Assembly (NCBI RefSeq): GCF_041088075.1
Contig: NZ_JBGCVY010000020.1
Coordinates: forward strand, 1 to 64,000
Length of the DNA stretch: 64,000 nt
Direction of reading: 5' to 3'
Source: Mucilaginibacter_A sp041088075
GTDB taxonomy: Bacteria > Bacteroidota > Bacteroidia > Sphingobacteriales > Sphingobacteriaceae
Shown: positions 46,666 through 56,432 of the stretch, piece by piece
How positions within the stretch are numbered: the stretch's first letter is position 1
Layout: every line of letters begins with the position of its first letter
Translations under genes and position numbers: made by a program
The notes under the pieces: generated by a model
What the model was told of the DNA's origin: nothing
Database searches by the model: none
What the model saw: the letters and a program-made list of their open reading frames with translations, nothing else

Positions 46666-48975
46666 AAGCAATATTTGCAGTTACACGAGTGGAAAATAAT
46701 TGAAGAAAGTTTTGATGCCGAGAATCACGAAATCTCGGAAAGCATTTTTAGTCTGGGAAATGGTCGTATGGGCCAGCGCGCCAATTTTGAAGAAACTTAT
46801 ACCGGCAAAAGCCTGCCGGGAAATTATGTGGCCGGCGTTTATTATCCCGATAAAACCCGCGTTGGCTGGTGGAAAAACGGTTACCCGGAATACTTTGCCA
46901 AAGTTTTAAATGCTGCCGAATGGGCTGGGATTGAAATCAAAATTGACGGCGAAATTTTAGATCTGGCAAAGTGCGAAGTTTCCTCTTTCCGGCGGGAACT
47001 GAACATGCAGCAAGGCTATTTGGAACGGAATTTTGAAGCCAAAACAGCTTCCGGAAAAATCGTAAAAGTGCAGGCAACGCGTTTTTGCAGTATGGTTGAT
47101 GATGAATGCGGTGCGGTTCGGTACAGTTTAACGCCTGTTAATTTTTCGGGCGAAATCACTTTAACGCCTTTTATCAATGGCGATGTAAGCAACCAGGATT
47201 CCAATTACGAAGAAAAGTTTTGGGACGAAACCGGAAAAGGTTTTTACGAAAACGGAAGCTTTGTAGAAATGCGGACCAAAAAAACTGGTTTTGTAGTTTG
47301 CACCGGGATGCAGTTTTCAGTTTCGTTGGATGGTCAACCTGTTCAACTTAAACCAACACAAATAGAACGCGAAAAATTTACCGGCCTCGAAATAAAAACA
47401 CCGGTAAAAGAAGCATCAACCATAACGCTTTATAAATACGCTGCAAATCTATCTTCGTTCAACCATCCCGCAGGAGAACTTCAGCTCAAAACTGAAGAAA
47501 CACTTGATAAAATCACCAAAAAAGGTTTCAACCAAATGCTGAAAGAACAAGCCGAAGCCTGGGCCGAAAAATGGGAAATGAACGATATTAAAATTGAAGG
47601 AGATGTGGCCGCACAACAAGCCATCCGCTTTAATATTTTTCAGTTGGAACAAACTTATACCGGCAAAGATGCGCGTTTAAACATCGGCCCGAAAGGTTTT
47701 ACCGGCGAGAAGTACGGCGGCTCAACGTATTGGGACACAGAAGCTTATTGCATTCCTTTTTACCTGGCAACGGCCGGGCAGGAAGTGGCGCGAAATCTGT
47801 TGATCTATCGTTACGACCAATTGCAAAAAGCGATCGAAAACGCCGAAAAATTAGGTTTTAAAGATGGTGCCGCGCTTTACCCGATGGTTACCATGAACGG
47901 CGAAGAATGCCACAACGAATGGGAAATCACGTTTGAGGAAATTCACCGTAATGGCGCGATTGCTTATGCTATTTTCAACTACATCAATTATACCGGTGAT
48001 GAAGCTTATCTGGCTTCAAATGGTTTGGAAGTTTTGATCGGCATTGCACGTTTCTGGGCGCAGCGTGTTAACTGGTCGGAAGTTCGGCAGCAATATGTGA
48101 TGCTTGGCGTAACCGGCCCGAACGAGTACGAAAACAACATCAACAACAATTGGTACACCAACACGATTGCGGCCTGGTGTTTAAAATATGTGCTGGAAGC
48201 GACAGAAATCGTTCAAAAACAAAACCCGGAAAGGCTTGCGGAAATTTTCACCAAGACCAATTTTGATGCGGTAAAAGAAGCATCGTTGTTTAATAAAATT
48301 GCCGGTCAGCTTTACTTTCCGTTTGATAAGGTGAACCAGATTTTTATGCAGCAGGACAATTACCTCGACAAAGAACAAATTTTGGTGAAAGATTTGCCTG
48401 AAAGCGAACGCCCAATCAACCAGAAATGGAGCTGGGACCGCATCCTTCGCTCCTGCTTTATTAAACAGGCCGATGTTTTACAAGGCATTTATTTCTTCCA
48501 GGACCGGTACGATCTGGAAACCATCCGCAGAAATTTTAATTTTTACGAAGCACGAACAGTACACGAATCTTCGCTTTCGCCTTGCGTTCATGCAATTTTA
48601 GCAGCAAAACTGGGTGATCAGGAAAAAGCGTATGAGTTTTATCTACGCACTTCCCGCCTCGATTTAGACAATTACAATAATGATACCTGCGATGGCTGCC
48701 ACATTACTTCAATGGCCGGCACCTGGATGTCCGTGGTAGAAGGTTTTGGCGGGATGCGGGTAAAAAACGGAACCTTGCACCTCAACCCTTTTCTGCCCGA
48801 AAAATGGACGAGCTTTTCGTTCCAAATCAATTTCAGGGATGCCTTGTTAAACATTAAAGTTTATGCAGGCCGCGTTGAAATCAGCAACAAATCTAACCGG
48901 GAAGTAAAAGTTAAAGTTTACGATCAGGAACAGAACATTTCTGCTAAACAGCAAGTTATTGTCAATAAACCCTGA
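46663..48975 (+). CDS. Glycoside hydrolase family 65 phosphorylase (maltose/kojibiose type)
   Basis: 770 residues, the normal GH65 length. N-terminal beta-sandwich (SIFSLGNGRMGQRANFEETY), then the (alpha/alpha)6 barrel with YWDTEAYCIPFYLAT, and the general-acid Glu in VTGPNEYENNINNNWYTN. The C-terminal region carries the late HESSLSPCVHAILAAK and GCHITSMAGTWMSVVEGFGG signature. Phosphorolysis of an alpha-linked disaccharide gives beta-glucose-1-phosphate for PgmB. GAAGCAT motifs lie inside at 47398-47416 (TPVKEAST) and 48256-48283 (TNFDAVKEAS). Confidence 0.93.
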   Translation: MKQYLQLHEWKIIEESFDAENHEISESIFSLGNGRMGQRANFEETYTGKSLPGNYVAGVYYPDKTRVGWWKNGYPEYFAKVLNAAEWAGIEIKIDGEILDLAKCEVSSFRRELNMQQGYLERNFEAKTASGKIVKVQATRFCSMVDDECGAVRYSLTPVNFSGEITLTPFINGDVSNQDSNYEEKFWDETGKGFYENGSFVEMRTKKTGFVVCTGMQFSVSLDGQPVQLKPTQIEREKFTGLEIKTPVKEASTITLYKYAANLSSFNHPAGELQLKTEETLDKITKKGFNQMLKEQAEAWAEKWEMNDIKIEGDVAAQQAIRFNIFQLEQTYTGKDARLNIGPKGFTGEKYGGSTYWDTEAYCIPFYLATAGQEVARNLLIYRYDQLQKAIENAEKLGFKDGAALYPMVTMNGEECHNEWEITFEEIHRNGAIAYAIFNYINYTGDEAYLASNGLEVLIGIARFWAQRVNWSEVRQQYVMLGVTGPNEYENNINNNWYTNTIAAWCLKYVLEATEIVQKQNPERLAEIFTKTNFDAVKEASLFNKIAGQLYFPFDKVNQIFMQQDNYLDKEQILVKDLPESERPINQKWSWDRILRSCFIKQADVLQGIYFFQDRYDLETIRRNFNFYEARTVHESSLSPCVHAILAAKLGDQEKAYEFYLRTSRLDLDNYNNDTCDGCHITSMAGTWMSVVEGFGGMRVKNGTLHLNPFLPEKWTSFSFQINFRDALLNIKVYAGRVEISNKSNREVKVKVYDQEQNISAKQQVIVNKP
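47398..47416 (+). repeat. GAAGCAT motif core inside the GH65 gene
   Basis: ACACCGGTAAAAGAAGCAT, perfect 14-base core, read as PVKEAS. Confidence 0.65.
48256..48283 (+). repeat. GAAGCAT motif inside the GH65 gene
   Basis: ACCAATTTTGATGC then GGTAAAAGAAGCAT, perfect core plus the AT-rich half, read as TNFDAVKEAS. Confidence 0.7.
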
Positions 48976-48983
48976 TTCACCTC

Positions 48984-49013
48984 ATACTGTTTTTATCGCC
49001 CTAAAAACAGTAT
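48984..49013. repeat. Perfect 30-base palindrome between GH65 and GH13 genes
   Basis: ATACTGTTTTTA, TCGCCC, TAAAAACAGTAT: two AACAGTAT-type motif cores fused head to head, 12-base arms. Lies between the stop at 48975 and the start at 49030; could be a weak terminator or processing site. Confidence 0.7.
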
Positions 49014-49029
49014 CGCTTAAACTTATACC

Positions 49030-50772
49030 ATGGACGTATCAACCCAAAACCCTCAGCAAAACGGACATAAACTGCTGATCTACCAGTTGTTTGTCCGTCT
49101 TTTTGGCAATCAAAACCCAACCAATAAATATTATGGTTCGATAGAAGAAAACGGTTGCGGAAAATTTAACGACATCAACGACTGTGCGCTTGAAGAAATC
49201 CGGAAAATGAGTTTCTCACACGTTTGGTTTATGGGTGTGATCGAACATGCAACCATGACGGATTACTCTTATTACGGCATCAAACCAGACGATCCGGACG
49301 TGGTGAAAGGACGTGCTGGTTCGCCGTACGCCATTAAAGATTATTATGATGTTGACCCGGATTTGGCCGTTGATGTGAAAAACCGGATGCAGGAATTTGA
49401 AGCATTGATCGAAAGAACGCACCAACACAATTTAAAAGTAATTATTGATTTTGTCCCGAACCACGTTGCGCGCACTTATCAATCGAATGCAAAACCGGAA
49501 GGCGTAATTGATATTGGCGAGCAGGACGATAACACAAAAGCCTTCAGTCCGCAAAACGATTTTTATTATTTACCGGGCAAAAAGTTTTGGGTTCCGGGAG
49601 ATGTAAACCCGGGCGGGACAGAATTTAAAAACGTTTTGAAAGATGGCATGTTTACTGAGTTTCCGGCAAAAGCAACCGGCAACGATGTTTTTTACGAAGC
49701 GCCTTCCATCAATGATTGGTACGAAACAATCAAACTAAATTACGGTGTGGATTATGTAAACGGCAGGCAAACGTACTTCAACCCGATTCCGCCGTTGTGG
49801 TTTAAACTGCGCGACATCCTACTGTTTTGGGCGGCAAAAGGCGTTGACGGTTTCCGTTGCGATATGGTGGAAATGGTGCCGGTAGAATTTTGGCATTGGG
49901 TAATTACACAGGTAAAAGAAGCTTATCCAACCGTAATTTTTATTGCAGAAGCCTACAACCCGCAGGATTACGGCAGGTACATTTTTGAAGGAAAGTTTGA
50001 CTATTTGTACGATAAAGTGGGTTTGTACGATACGCTGAAAAAGCTGGTCCGCAATGATTACGAAGGAAATGTGTACGAAATACGCGACCAGTGGCAGCAT
50101 CAGCACAATGGGTTTACCGAACGGATGCTGCGTTTTATGGAAAACCACGACGAAGTGAGGATTGCATCCGGTTATTTTGCCGGAAACCCCTGGCTGGCTT
50201 TACCGGCGATGATTGTTTCGGCCACCATTTCGCAGGGGCCGGTGATGGTTTACAACGGACAGGAAGTTGGCGAACCGGCAGAAGGCACAACTGGTTTTTC
50301 TTCCAGCGATGGCCGCACTTCTATTTTTGATTATTGTTGCATGCCCGAGCATTTGAAATGGCTGAACGGCGGAAAAATGGATGGTGCCAAACTATCATAC
50401 GCACAAAAAGCTTTGCGTAATTTTTACAGCCATTTGTTGCAAATTACTGCTGAACATGAGGCGATCGGAAACGGTGCTTTTTACGATTTGCTTTATTTGA
50501 ACGAAGGGGAACGCGGTTTTAATAACAAAGTTTATCCTTACTTGCGCTACACGGATCAGGAACGGTTGCTGATTATTGTTAACTTTAACCGCGATGAAGT
50601 GAAACTGCAGGTGAAGTTTACCGATGATTTGCTGAACCTGTTTAACATTTCATCTCCCGGAAATTATGTTTTTACGGATTTGCTTAGCGAAAACCAGATT
50701 ACCGCAACAAATTTGCAAGAAGGCCTGAGGGTTAAAATAGAAGGAAGTTGTGGCCTTATTTTAAGTTTTTAA
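49030..50772 (+). CDS. GH13 alpha-amylase family protein
   Basis: 580 residues. Conserved regions: IIDFVPNHVAR, GVDGFRCDMVEMV with nucleophile Asp278, VIFIAEAY with acid/base Glu307, and FMENHDEVR with the transition-state Asp374. N-terminal IYQLFVRLFGNQNPTNKYYG opens the TIM barrel. No signal peptide is evident, so it probably acts in the cytoplasm on maltodextrin, matching the pgmB-GH65 operon. Starts 54 bases after GH65. Confidence 0.92.
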   Translation: MDVSTQNPQQNGHKLLIYQLFVRLFGNQNPTNKYYGSIEENGCGKFNDINDCALEEIRKMSFSHVWFMGVIEHATMTDYSYYGIKPDDPDVVKGRAGSPYAIKDYYDVDPDLAVDVKNRMQEFEALIERTHQHNLKVIIDFVPNHVARTYQSNAKPEGVIDIGEQDDNTKAFSPQNDFYYLPGKKFWVPGDVNPGGTEFKNVLKDGMFTEFPAKATGNDVFYEAPSINDWYETIKLNYGVDYVNGRQTYFNPIPPLWFKLRDILLFWAAKGVDGFRCDMVEMVPVEFWHWVITQVKEAYPTVIFIAEAYNPQDYGRYIFEGKFDYLYDKVGLYDTLKKLVRNDYEGNVYEIRDQWQHQHNGFTERMLRFMENHDEVRIASGYFAGNPWLALPAMIVSATISQGPVMVYNGQEVGEPAEGTTGFSSSDGRTSIFDYCCMPEHLKWLNGGKMDGAKLSYAQKALRNFYSHLLQITAEHEAIGNGAFYDLLYLNEGERGFNNKVYPYLRYTDQERLLIIVNFNRDEVKLQVKFTDDLLNLFNISSPGNYVFTDLLSENQITATNLQEGLRVKIEGSCGLILSF

Positions 50773-50791
50773 GATCTATATCCAAACATTA

Positions 50792-50820
50792 ATGCTTCTT
50801 TTAGCAGTAAAAAATCAGTG
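50792..50820 (-). repeat. GAAGCAT motif
   Basis: ATGCTTCTTTTAGCAG then TAAAAAATCAGTG, between the amylase and the next gene. Confidence 0.75.
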
Positions 50821-50824
50821 AGTT

Positions 50825-51232
50825 ATGAAACGACCGGTAACTATTATTTCTATTGTTTTGATCCTGCTGATAGCGGGTTTTATTTACTACCGTTACTTTT
50901 TTGTTTTTGGCGAAGGCGTAAAAGCAGGTGAATTAAATTACATCGTTAAAAAAGGCTATATTTTTAAAACGAACGAAGGCCGGTTGATCCAAACAGGAAT
51001 TCGTTCCGGTGCTGGCCAAGGTTCTATTTCTTCCAACGAATTTATGTTTTCGATTACAGATCAGCGTATTGCAAACCAGTTGGAAACATCTGGTGGAAAA
51101 TTGGTGCAGTTGCACTACAAGGAATACATCGGCACCTTGCCTTGGCGCGGCGTCAGTAATTTTGTAGTGGATAGCGTGCTTTCTGTGGCCGATAACACAA
51201 CCGCTTTGCCCGGCAGCGGCGTTATCCGGTAA
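50825..51232 (+). CDS. Hypothetical membrane-anchored protein
   Basis: 135 residues. N-terminal membrane segment (about 5-27, ITIISIVLILLIAGFIYYRY-like), then a small beta-rich domain (GELNYIVKKGYIFKTNEGRL, GSISSNEFMFSITDQ). No function known. Last gene of the carbohydrate block and convergent with the molybdenum operon (8 bases between stops). Confidence 0.6.
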   Translation: MKRPVTIISIVLILLIAGFIYYRYFFVFGEGVKAGELNYIVKKGYIFKTNEGRLIQTGIRSGAGQGSISSNEFMFSITDQRIANQLETSGGKLVQLHYKEYIGTLPWRGVSNFVVDSVLSVADNTTALPGSGVIR

Positions 51233-51240
51233 AATATATG

Positions 51241-51885
51241 TTAGCGTTGCGGTTTGTTTAACGCAAGCAAACGCTGGTAGTCTTCTTCCGTGTCCACATC
51301 AATTGCCGCACCTTCAAAAGGGACAACAGCAACATTGTTTTGATGCGCCTTGAACAGCCATCGTGCGCCTTTTTCTGGTGGCAGGTTTTGCAGGACAGGA
51401 AACAAAGAACGATCAAAAATAGCCGGAACGCCTTGGGTTTCTGCATAACCGGTTGCCACAATCATGCTTCTTTTATCGGCAGAAAATTGGGCAAGCAAGC
51501 GTTGCAAATGTTGTGCGTTGATTAAAGGCTGATCGCATAGTAAAATCAAAGCGGCATCAATTTTTGAAAAACCCGGGTGCTGGCCGAGTGCATTGATGCC
51601 GGCACGGATGGAAGAACCCATTCCTTGCTGCCAGTTTGGGTTATGGATAAGTTGAACTAATTCGTTGCTTTCTACTTCGCCCACCAGTTCTTCATGCAAA
51701 AAACCGCTTACCACAACCACTGCTTTTGGCGAAACGGACAATGCTGTTTTTACCGCATGTTTTATCAAGGTTTCGTTTTGATAGTGAAGCAGTTGTTTTG
51801 GTTTTCCTAAACGGGAAGATGAACCGCCGGCTAAAATAACAACTGCAATATTAAGATCAGGTTTTGGGGTTTCTGAAGGGTTCAA
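51241..51885 (-). CDS. MobA/MocA-type molybdenum cofactor nucleotidyltransferase
   Basis: 214 residues. AVVILAGGSSSRLGKPKQLL is the nucleotide-binding start of the MobA/MocA/GlmU-like fold; LLCDQPLINAQHLQRLL supplies the metal-binding Asp. In PaoABC-type systems MocA transfers CMP to molybdopterin to make the cytosine dinucleotide. Start is a TTG at 51883-51885 overlapping the XdhC stop (TTGA), indicating coupling. A GAAGCAT motif at 51464-51490 lies inside and is read as ADKRSM. Confidence 0.85.
   Translation of the reverse strand: MNPSETPKPDLNIAVVILAGGSSSRLGKPKQLLHYQNETLIKHAVKTALSVSPKAVVVVSGFLHEELVGEVESNELVQLIHNPNWQQGMGSSIRAGINALGQHPGFSKIDAALILLCDQPLINAQHLQRLLAQFSADKRSMIVATGYAETQGVPAIFDRSLFPVLQNLPPEKGARWLFKAHQNNVAVVPFEGAAIDVDTEEDYQRLLALNKPQR
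51464..51490 (-). repeat. GAAGCAT motif inside the MobA-like gene
   Basis: ATGCTTCTTTTATCGGC then AGAAAATTGG on the plus strand. Confidence 0.65.
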
Positions 51886-53033
51886 AGTGTAGAAGCAGCA
51901 ATAAAATTTCGGTTATGGATCGGGCCGTCAAGATCGCGCAAAAAGCCAGCTTTGCTTTGATGTTTTATGGCCAACAGTTCGGCCATTACGGCAACCGCAA
52001 TTTCTTCGGCAGTTTCGGCACCGATGTTTAAACCGACCGGCCCGTACAAACGTTCGCTTTCTGCTTCGCTTAAAGAAATTCCTGTTTTTTGCAGGTCATC
52101 CAGCAAACGGTCTGTTTTTTTTCGCGGGCCTAAAATGCCGATATAATTTACCTGGCTAAAAGAAGCTAATTGTTGCAATACCGCAAAATCGTAATGGTAA
52201 TTATGGCTCATCAAAACCGCGTAACCGGGAAAAAACTGCTGCATTTGCAAATCAGCTAACTTAACAACTTCCACCGTTTCTGCTTCGGGAAAACGCTGCA
52301 CGGTTGCCTGCGGCATACGCCCGTCAATAATATGGACACGCCAGCCGAGACCTGTTGCCAGTTTTACCAAAGGCTGTGCATCGTTGCCGGCTCCAAAAAC
52401 AGTAAGCTGCGGCGCAGGCAAAATCACTTCCAGAAACAGGCGAAGGTTTTCTTCTCCATCCTGGTAATTTTGTGTTAACGATTGGCCGGATTGAAAAACT
52501 TCCAACGCATCTTTTAAAATGAGTCGGTCTGTTGCTTCGTTTCCGGTTAAACTCAGTTCTTGCTGATTGGAATCTGTAAGCAAAGCACGCTTGCCGCACA
52601 AATTGCTGATGCTGTTTTTAGCACCTAAAATTGTGATTAAAACTACTTGCCAGTCCTGCCGGGAAGTTTTCCGCAACAATTCAACCGGATTATTTGGGTC
52701 AGCATAATCAATTGATTCCAACAAAATATGGATCGTGCCTTCACAGCCCAATTGTGCGCCGTGCTGCAAATCCTCCTCAATATCCGTGCTGTCGTAGATG
52801 ATGGTTTCGCTTTTTCCGGTAAGCATGACACGCCTCGCCCTGCGCAAGGCATCTCCTTCCAAACAGCCGCCGCTGATGCTTCCGGTCAAATGCCCATCAT
52901 CAGTAACCAACATCCTTGCGCCCGGCCGTCGGTAAGATGAACCTTCAACTTCGGTAACGGTAGCCAAGGCACAAGGGTTTCCGGTTTCACGCTGACGGTC
53001 ATAAGCAGTTAACAAACGTTGCAGTTCGGACAT
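51882..53033 (-). CDS. XdhC/CoxI-family maturation factor
   Basis: 383 residues from the ATG at 53031-53033 (an upstream in-frame TTG is the other choice). N-terminal part: TEVEGSSYRRPGARMLVTDD, GSISGGCLEGD. C-terminal Rossmann-like part: LTVFGAGNDAQPLVKLATGL and YIGILGPRKKTDRLLDDL with GLNIGAETAEEIAVAVMAEL. XdhC proteins bind the molybdenum cofactor, sulphurate or insert it into molybdenum hydroxylases (PaoD in Escherichia coli). A variant motif is inside at 52609-52635. Confidence 0.9.
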   Translation of the reverse strand: MSELQRLLTAYDRQRETGNPCALATVTEVEGSSYRRPGARMLVTDDGHLTGSISGGCLEGDALRRARRVMLTGKSETIIYDSTDIEEDLQHGAQLGCEGTIHILLESIDYADPNNPVELLRKTSRQDWQVVLITILGAKNSISNLCGKRALLTDSNQQELSLTGNEATDRLILKDALEVFQSGQSLTQNYQDGEENLRLFLEVILPAPQLTVFGAGNDAQPLVKLATGLGWRVHIIDGRMPQATVQRFPEAETVEVVKLADLQMQQFFPGYAVLMSHNYHYDFAVLQQLASFSQVNYIGILGPRKKTDRLLDDLQKTGISLSEAESERLYGPVGLNIGAETAEEIAVAVMAELLAIKHQSKAGFLRDLDGPIHNRNFIAASTL

Positions 53034-53044
53034 AATAATCAAAG

Positions 53045-53120
53045 AATTTAAGGTGGTAAAAGAAGCATTTCCGGCAGGAAAACCAAAACCGAAAATGCTT
53101 CTTTTACCTTATAAAAGTTT
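53045..53120. repeat. GAAGCAT motif pair, outward orientation
   Basis: Plus copy at 53045-53068 (TAAGGTGGTAAAAGAAGCAT) and minus copy at 53095-53120 (ATGCTTCTTTTACC then TTATAAAAG), cores facing each other, in the gap between the Mo subunit and xdhC genes. Confidence 0.75.
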
Positions 53121-55430
53121 GTCTGGCGTTACCGGCAGTTCCCGAACCCGTTTGCCAGTGGCATGATAAATGGCATTGTTGACGGCAGCCGTAATCCCGG
53201 TGATGCCAATTTCTCCAATACCCCTTGCACCAATTGGCGAAATTAACATATCCGGTTTGTTGATAAATTCGATCTGAAACTCAGGCATATCAGCATGGAC
53301 GGGAACTAAATAGTTGGCAAGGTCTTTGGTAACCGGCCTGCCACGGTTTGGGTCGTAGTTGGTTTCCTCCATCAAAGCCATACCAATCCCAAAAATCATC
53401 CCGCCCATAATCTGATTTTTGGCGGTCTTTTCGTTCATAATTGTGCCCACATCCATCACCGCTACTGCTTTATCAACATGTACCATACCCAAATCAGGGT
53501 CAACCAAAACTTTAACGAACTGGGCACCAAAAGAATGGAAAGAAAATGGCTTCCGGTCTGTTTTTTCATCAACCTGAACAAATGGGTTTCCTTTGCTTTC
53601 TTCTTCAATTTCGGCTTCCGAACTTCCTGCCGTAGCTGGGTTTGATTCTGTTTGCTGCCGCGTAGAAACCTTGGTTGCGGCCTGCGAGCGTAAATCCTGC
53701 AAACCTTGACGGCTCAAAATATCAGTATAAGCATCTCCGGTTTCCCTTTTTGTTCTGATAACGATATGTCCGTTTTCCGCAACCAGATCATCTTCTTTTT
53801 GACCGTGCAAAGGCGATTTAGCATCTGCAACTGCCATCTTTTTCAGCTTGCTCACCAAACCGAGGGAAGCGGCGCGGATGGCAGGGCCAACACTTGCAGT
53901 AACCTGCGAACCGCCTGAATTTGCGCCTTTCGGGTATTCACTGTCGCCTAATTTAACCTTTACTTTTTCGATGGGCAAACTTAAAGCATCTGCTGCAGTC
54001 TGGGTCATAATGGTATAAGTTCCGGTTCCAATGTCTTGCGTAGCGCACATAATTTCTACATGTCCGTCTGCAAACAATACCGCTTTGGCAGAAGAAGCGC
54101 TTCGGTTTGCGGGATAAGTTGCCGTTGCCATGCCGTAACCTACCAAATATTTGCCTTCTTTCATTGATCTTGGTTCCGGGTTCCGCTTGCTCCAGCCAAT
54201 CAAATCAGCACCTTTTTGGTAGCATTCTTTTAAGTATTTGGATGAAAAATCTTTCTTTTTATCCTCGTCCTTTTCAGCATAATTAACTGTCCTAAGCTGT
54301 ATCGGATCCATTTTCAATTTGTAGGAAAGCTCATCCATCGCGACTTCCAACGCGTAAGTTCCCGGTGCCTCGCCGGGTGCACGCATCGGGCAAGGGGTTA
54401 CTTTGTTTAACCTCACTAATTTATGGCTCACATCTACATTGGGGCTGCTGTATATCATCGGAGTTGCCACGCCAGCCGTTTCTACAAATTCATCCACAAA
54501 AGACGATTCTACGGTGCTATCGTGTTTAATGGCAGAAAACTTACCCGCCTGGTCTGTCCCTAAACTTACTTTTTGAATGGTTTGCGAACGACGCCCAGCT
54601 GTTGTAAAATTTTGCTGCCGTTTCAACACAAGTTTTACCGGACGGCCAACTTGTTTGGCAGCCATTGCCGCTAAAACTGTATTAGGCCAGGAAAATCCTT
54701 TCGATCCAAAACCACCGCCAATGTAGTAAGCTATCACCCTTATTTTTTCTTTGGGAACGCCAAGCATTGAAGCCATTAAAGTTTTTGTGCCAGCAACGGA
54801 TTGCGTTGCGTCATAAATGGTTACCGTTTCACCCTGCCAAAGGGCAACCGTTGCGTGCGGCTCCATCGCGTTGTGGTGATAAACCGGTGTGGTGTAGGTT
54901 TCTTCCATTTTTACCGCCGCTGATTGCAACGCATGGTCTGCATTTCCGCGGCTGACCTGAGTTTCTGACCCGGTTGATGCTTTTTCAGGTTTATAAGCTT
55001 TTGCTAAATTTTTCTCTAAATCAAAAATTGGTTCTTCTGCCTGATAATCTACTTTTAACAAAGTTGAAGCATATTCTGCCTCCTCAAAGGTTTCGGCCAT
55101 TACCAGGGCAATAATTTGCCCGTCATAAAAAACACGGTCGTTTTGCAGCGGCAAAAGGTCTTTCTCGGCGAACTTGCCGCCACTGGGATCAGAACTTTGC
55201 GGCGAATGCAGTTGCATCGAGTTTTTATAAGTCATCACCCCAACTACGCCCGGCGATTTCTCTGCCATGCTGGTATTGATGTTTTTTATCCTGCCTTTCG
55301 TAATGTTGCTGGTTACGGCAACGGCATGAACCATATTTTTTAAGTTAAATTCGGCTGCATAAGTAGCGCCACCGGTTACTTTCAGTTTTCCGTCAACACG
55401 GTCAACAGGTTTTCCTACTGTCTCGTTCAT
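53109..55430 (-). CDS. Xanthine-dehydrogenase-family molybdopterin-binding subunit (PaoC/YagR-like)
   Basis: 773 residues. Contains the molybdenum hydroxylase segments VGKPVDRVDGKLKVTGGATY, YYIGGGFGSKGFSWPN, CPMRAPGEAPGTYALE and the active-site Glu in GARGIGEIGITGITAAVNNA near the C-terminus. With the FAD and 2Fe-2S subunits it forms an aldehyde or N-heterocycle oxidoreductase of the PaoABC type. Overlaps the FAD gene by four bases. Confidence 0.93.
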   Translation of the reverse strand: MNETVGKPVDRVDGKLKVTGGATYAAEFNLKNMVHAVAVTSNITKGRIKNINTSMAEKSPGVVGVMTYKNSMQLHSPQSSDPSGGKFAEKDLLPLQNDRVFYDGQIIALVMAETFEEAEYASTLLKVDYQAEEPIFDLEKNLAKAYKPEKASTGSETQVSRGNADHALQSAAVKMEETYTTPVYHHNAMEPHATVALWQGETVTIYDATQSVAGTKTLMASMLGVPKEKIRVIAYYIGGGFGSKGFSWPNTVLAAMAAKQVGRPVKLVLKRQQNFTTAGRRSQTIQKVSLGTDQAGKFSAIKHDSTVESSFVDEFVETAGVATPMIYSSPNVDVSHKLVRLNKVTPCPMRAPGEAPGTYALEVAMDELSYKLKMDPIQLRTVNYAEKDEDKKKDFSSKYLKECYQKGADLIGWSKRNPEPRSMKEGKYLVGYGMATATYPANRSASSAKAVLFADGHVEIMCATQDIGTGTYTIMTQTAADALSLPIEKVKVKLGDSEYPKGANSGGSQVTASVGPAIRAASLGLVSKLKKMAVADAKSPLHGQKEDDLVAENGHIVIRTKRETGDAYTDILSRQGLQDLRSQAATKVSTRQQTESNPATAGSSEAEIEEESKGNPFVQVDEKTDRKPFSFHSFGAQFVKVLVDPDLGMVHVDKAVAVMDVGTIMNEKTAKNQIMGGMIFGIGMALMEETNYDPNRGRPVTKDLANYLVPVHADMPEFQIEFINKPDMLISPIGARGIGEIGITGITAAVNNAIYHATGKRVRELPVTPDKLL

Positions 55431-56410
55431 ACCATTCCTCCCACTGTTTCCAAAGCACGGACGATCGTGCGTTTTGCCAGCTCAATTTTAAATGCGTTAT
55501 ATTTATGTGGTTTTGCATCGGCCATCGCTGCATCGGCTGCTGCCTTAAATGTTGGGGCGTTTGCAGTTGCGCCGTTCAGTACTTTTTCTGCTGCCAATGA
55601 CCGCCAAGGTTTGGTTGCTACGCCGCCCAATGCGATTCGCGAATTGTTGATTTTTCCGTTAGAAACATCCAAAGCAACGGCCGCAGAAGTGAGCGCAAAT
55701 TCGTAAGAAGCCCGGTCACGCACTTTTAAATAATGCGATTTAGCAGCAAAAGGCAAAGCCGGAATCGTTACCGAAGTAATCAGTTCGCCCGGCCTTAAAA
55801 TCGTTTCGTACTGCGGCGTTTTTCCCGGGATGATATAAAAATCGTTAAAAGCAATACTGCGAACGCCTTTTGCGGCTTGAACTTGGATAGTTGCGCCTAA
55901 AGCAGCCATCGCAACGCACATGTCAGAAGGGTGCGTGGCGATACAATTTTCGGTAGTCCCTAAAACCGCGTGGTTGCGGTTATAGCCCGGAATGGCAGAG
56001 CAGCCCGTTCCGGGTTCTCGTTTGTTGCAAGGAAAAGCCGTATCGTAAAAGTAATAGCAACGTGGCCTTTGCAACAGGTTTCCGCCAACCGAAGCCATAT
56101 TTCTTAGTTGTGCCGAAGCACCGGAAAGCAAAGCTTCCGAAAGCACAGGAAATTGTTTGGCGATGGTTGGATGATAAGCCAGCGTACTGTTTTTAACCAG
56201 CGCACCGATTTTGATGCTGCCATCGGCTTGTGTTTCAATCTGGTTGAGGTTTAAGCCGGTAATATCTACCAGTTGTTTTGGCGTTTCGATATACAGCTTC
56301 ATCAAATCAATGATGTTGGTGCCGCCGGCAATAAACTTGGTGTCTTTGGAGGAAGCAGCGGCAATGGCAGTTGCGTTGTTTTGCGCCCGGACTAATTTGA
56401 ATGGTTCCAT
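55427..56410 (-). CDS. FAD-binding subunit of the molybdenum hydroxylase (PaoB/YagS-like)
   Basis: 327 residues. FAD motif KFIAGGTNIIDLMKLY and MASVGGNLLQRPRCYYFYDT followed by a Cys set (PCNKREPGTGCSA) of the [4Fe-4S] type found in PaoB subunits; CIATHPSDMCVAMAALGA follows. Shuttles electrons from the iron-sulphur subunit to FAD. Second gene of the operon. Confidence 0.93.
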   Translation of the reverse strand: MEPFKLVRAQNNATAIAAASSKDTKFIAGGTNIIDLMKLYIETPKQLVDITGLNLNQIETQADGSIKIGALVKNSTLAYHPTIAKQFPVLSEALLSGASAQLRNMASVGGNLLQRPRCYYFYDTAFPCNKREPGTGCSAIPGYNRNHAVLGTTENCIATHPSDMCVAMAALGATIQVQAAKGVRSIAFNDFYIIPGKTPQYETILRPGELITSVTIPALPFAAKSHYLKVRDRASYEFALTSAAVALDVSNGKINNSRIALGGVATKPWRSLAAEKVLNGATANAPTFKAAADAAMADAKPHKYNAFKIELAKRTIVRALETVGGMV

Positions 56411-56432
56411 AATATTTTTTTAGTCGGATTGT

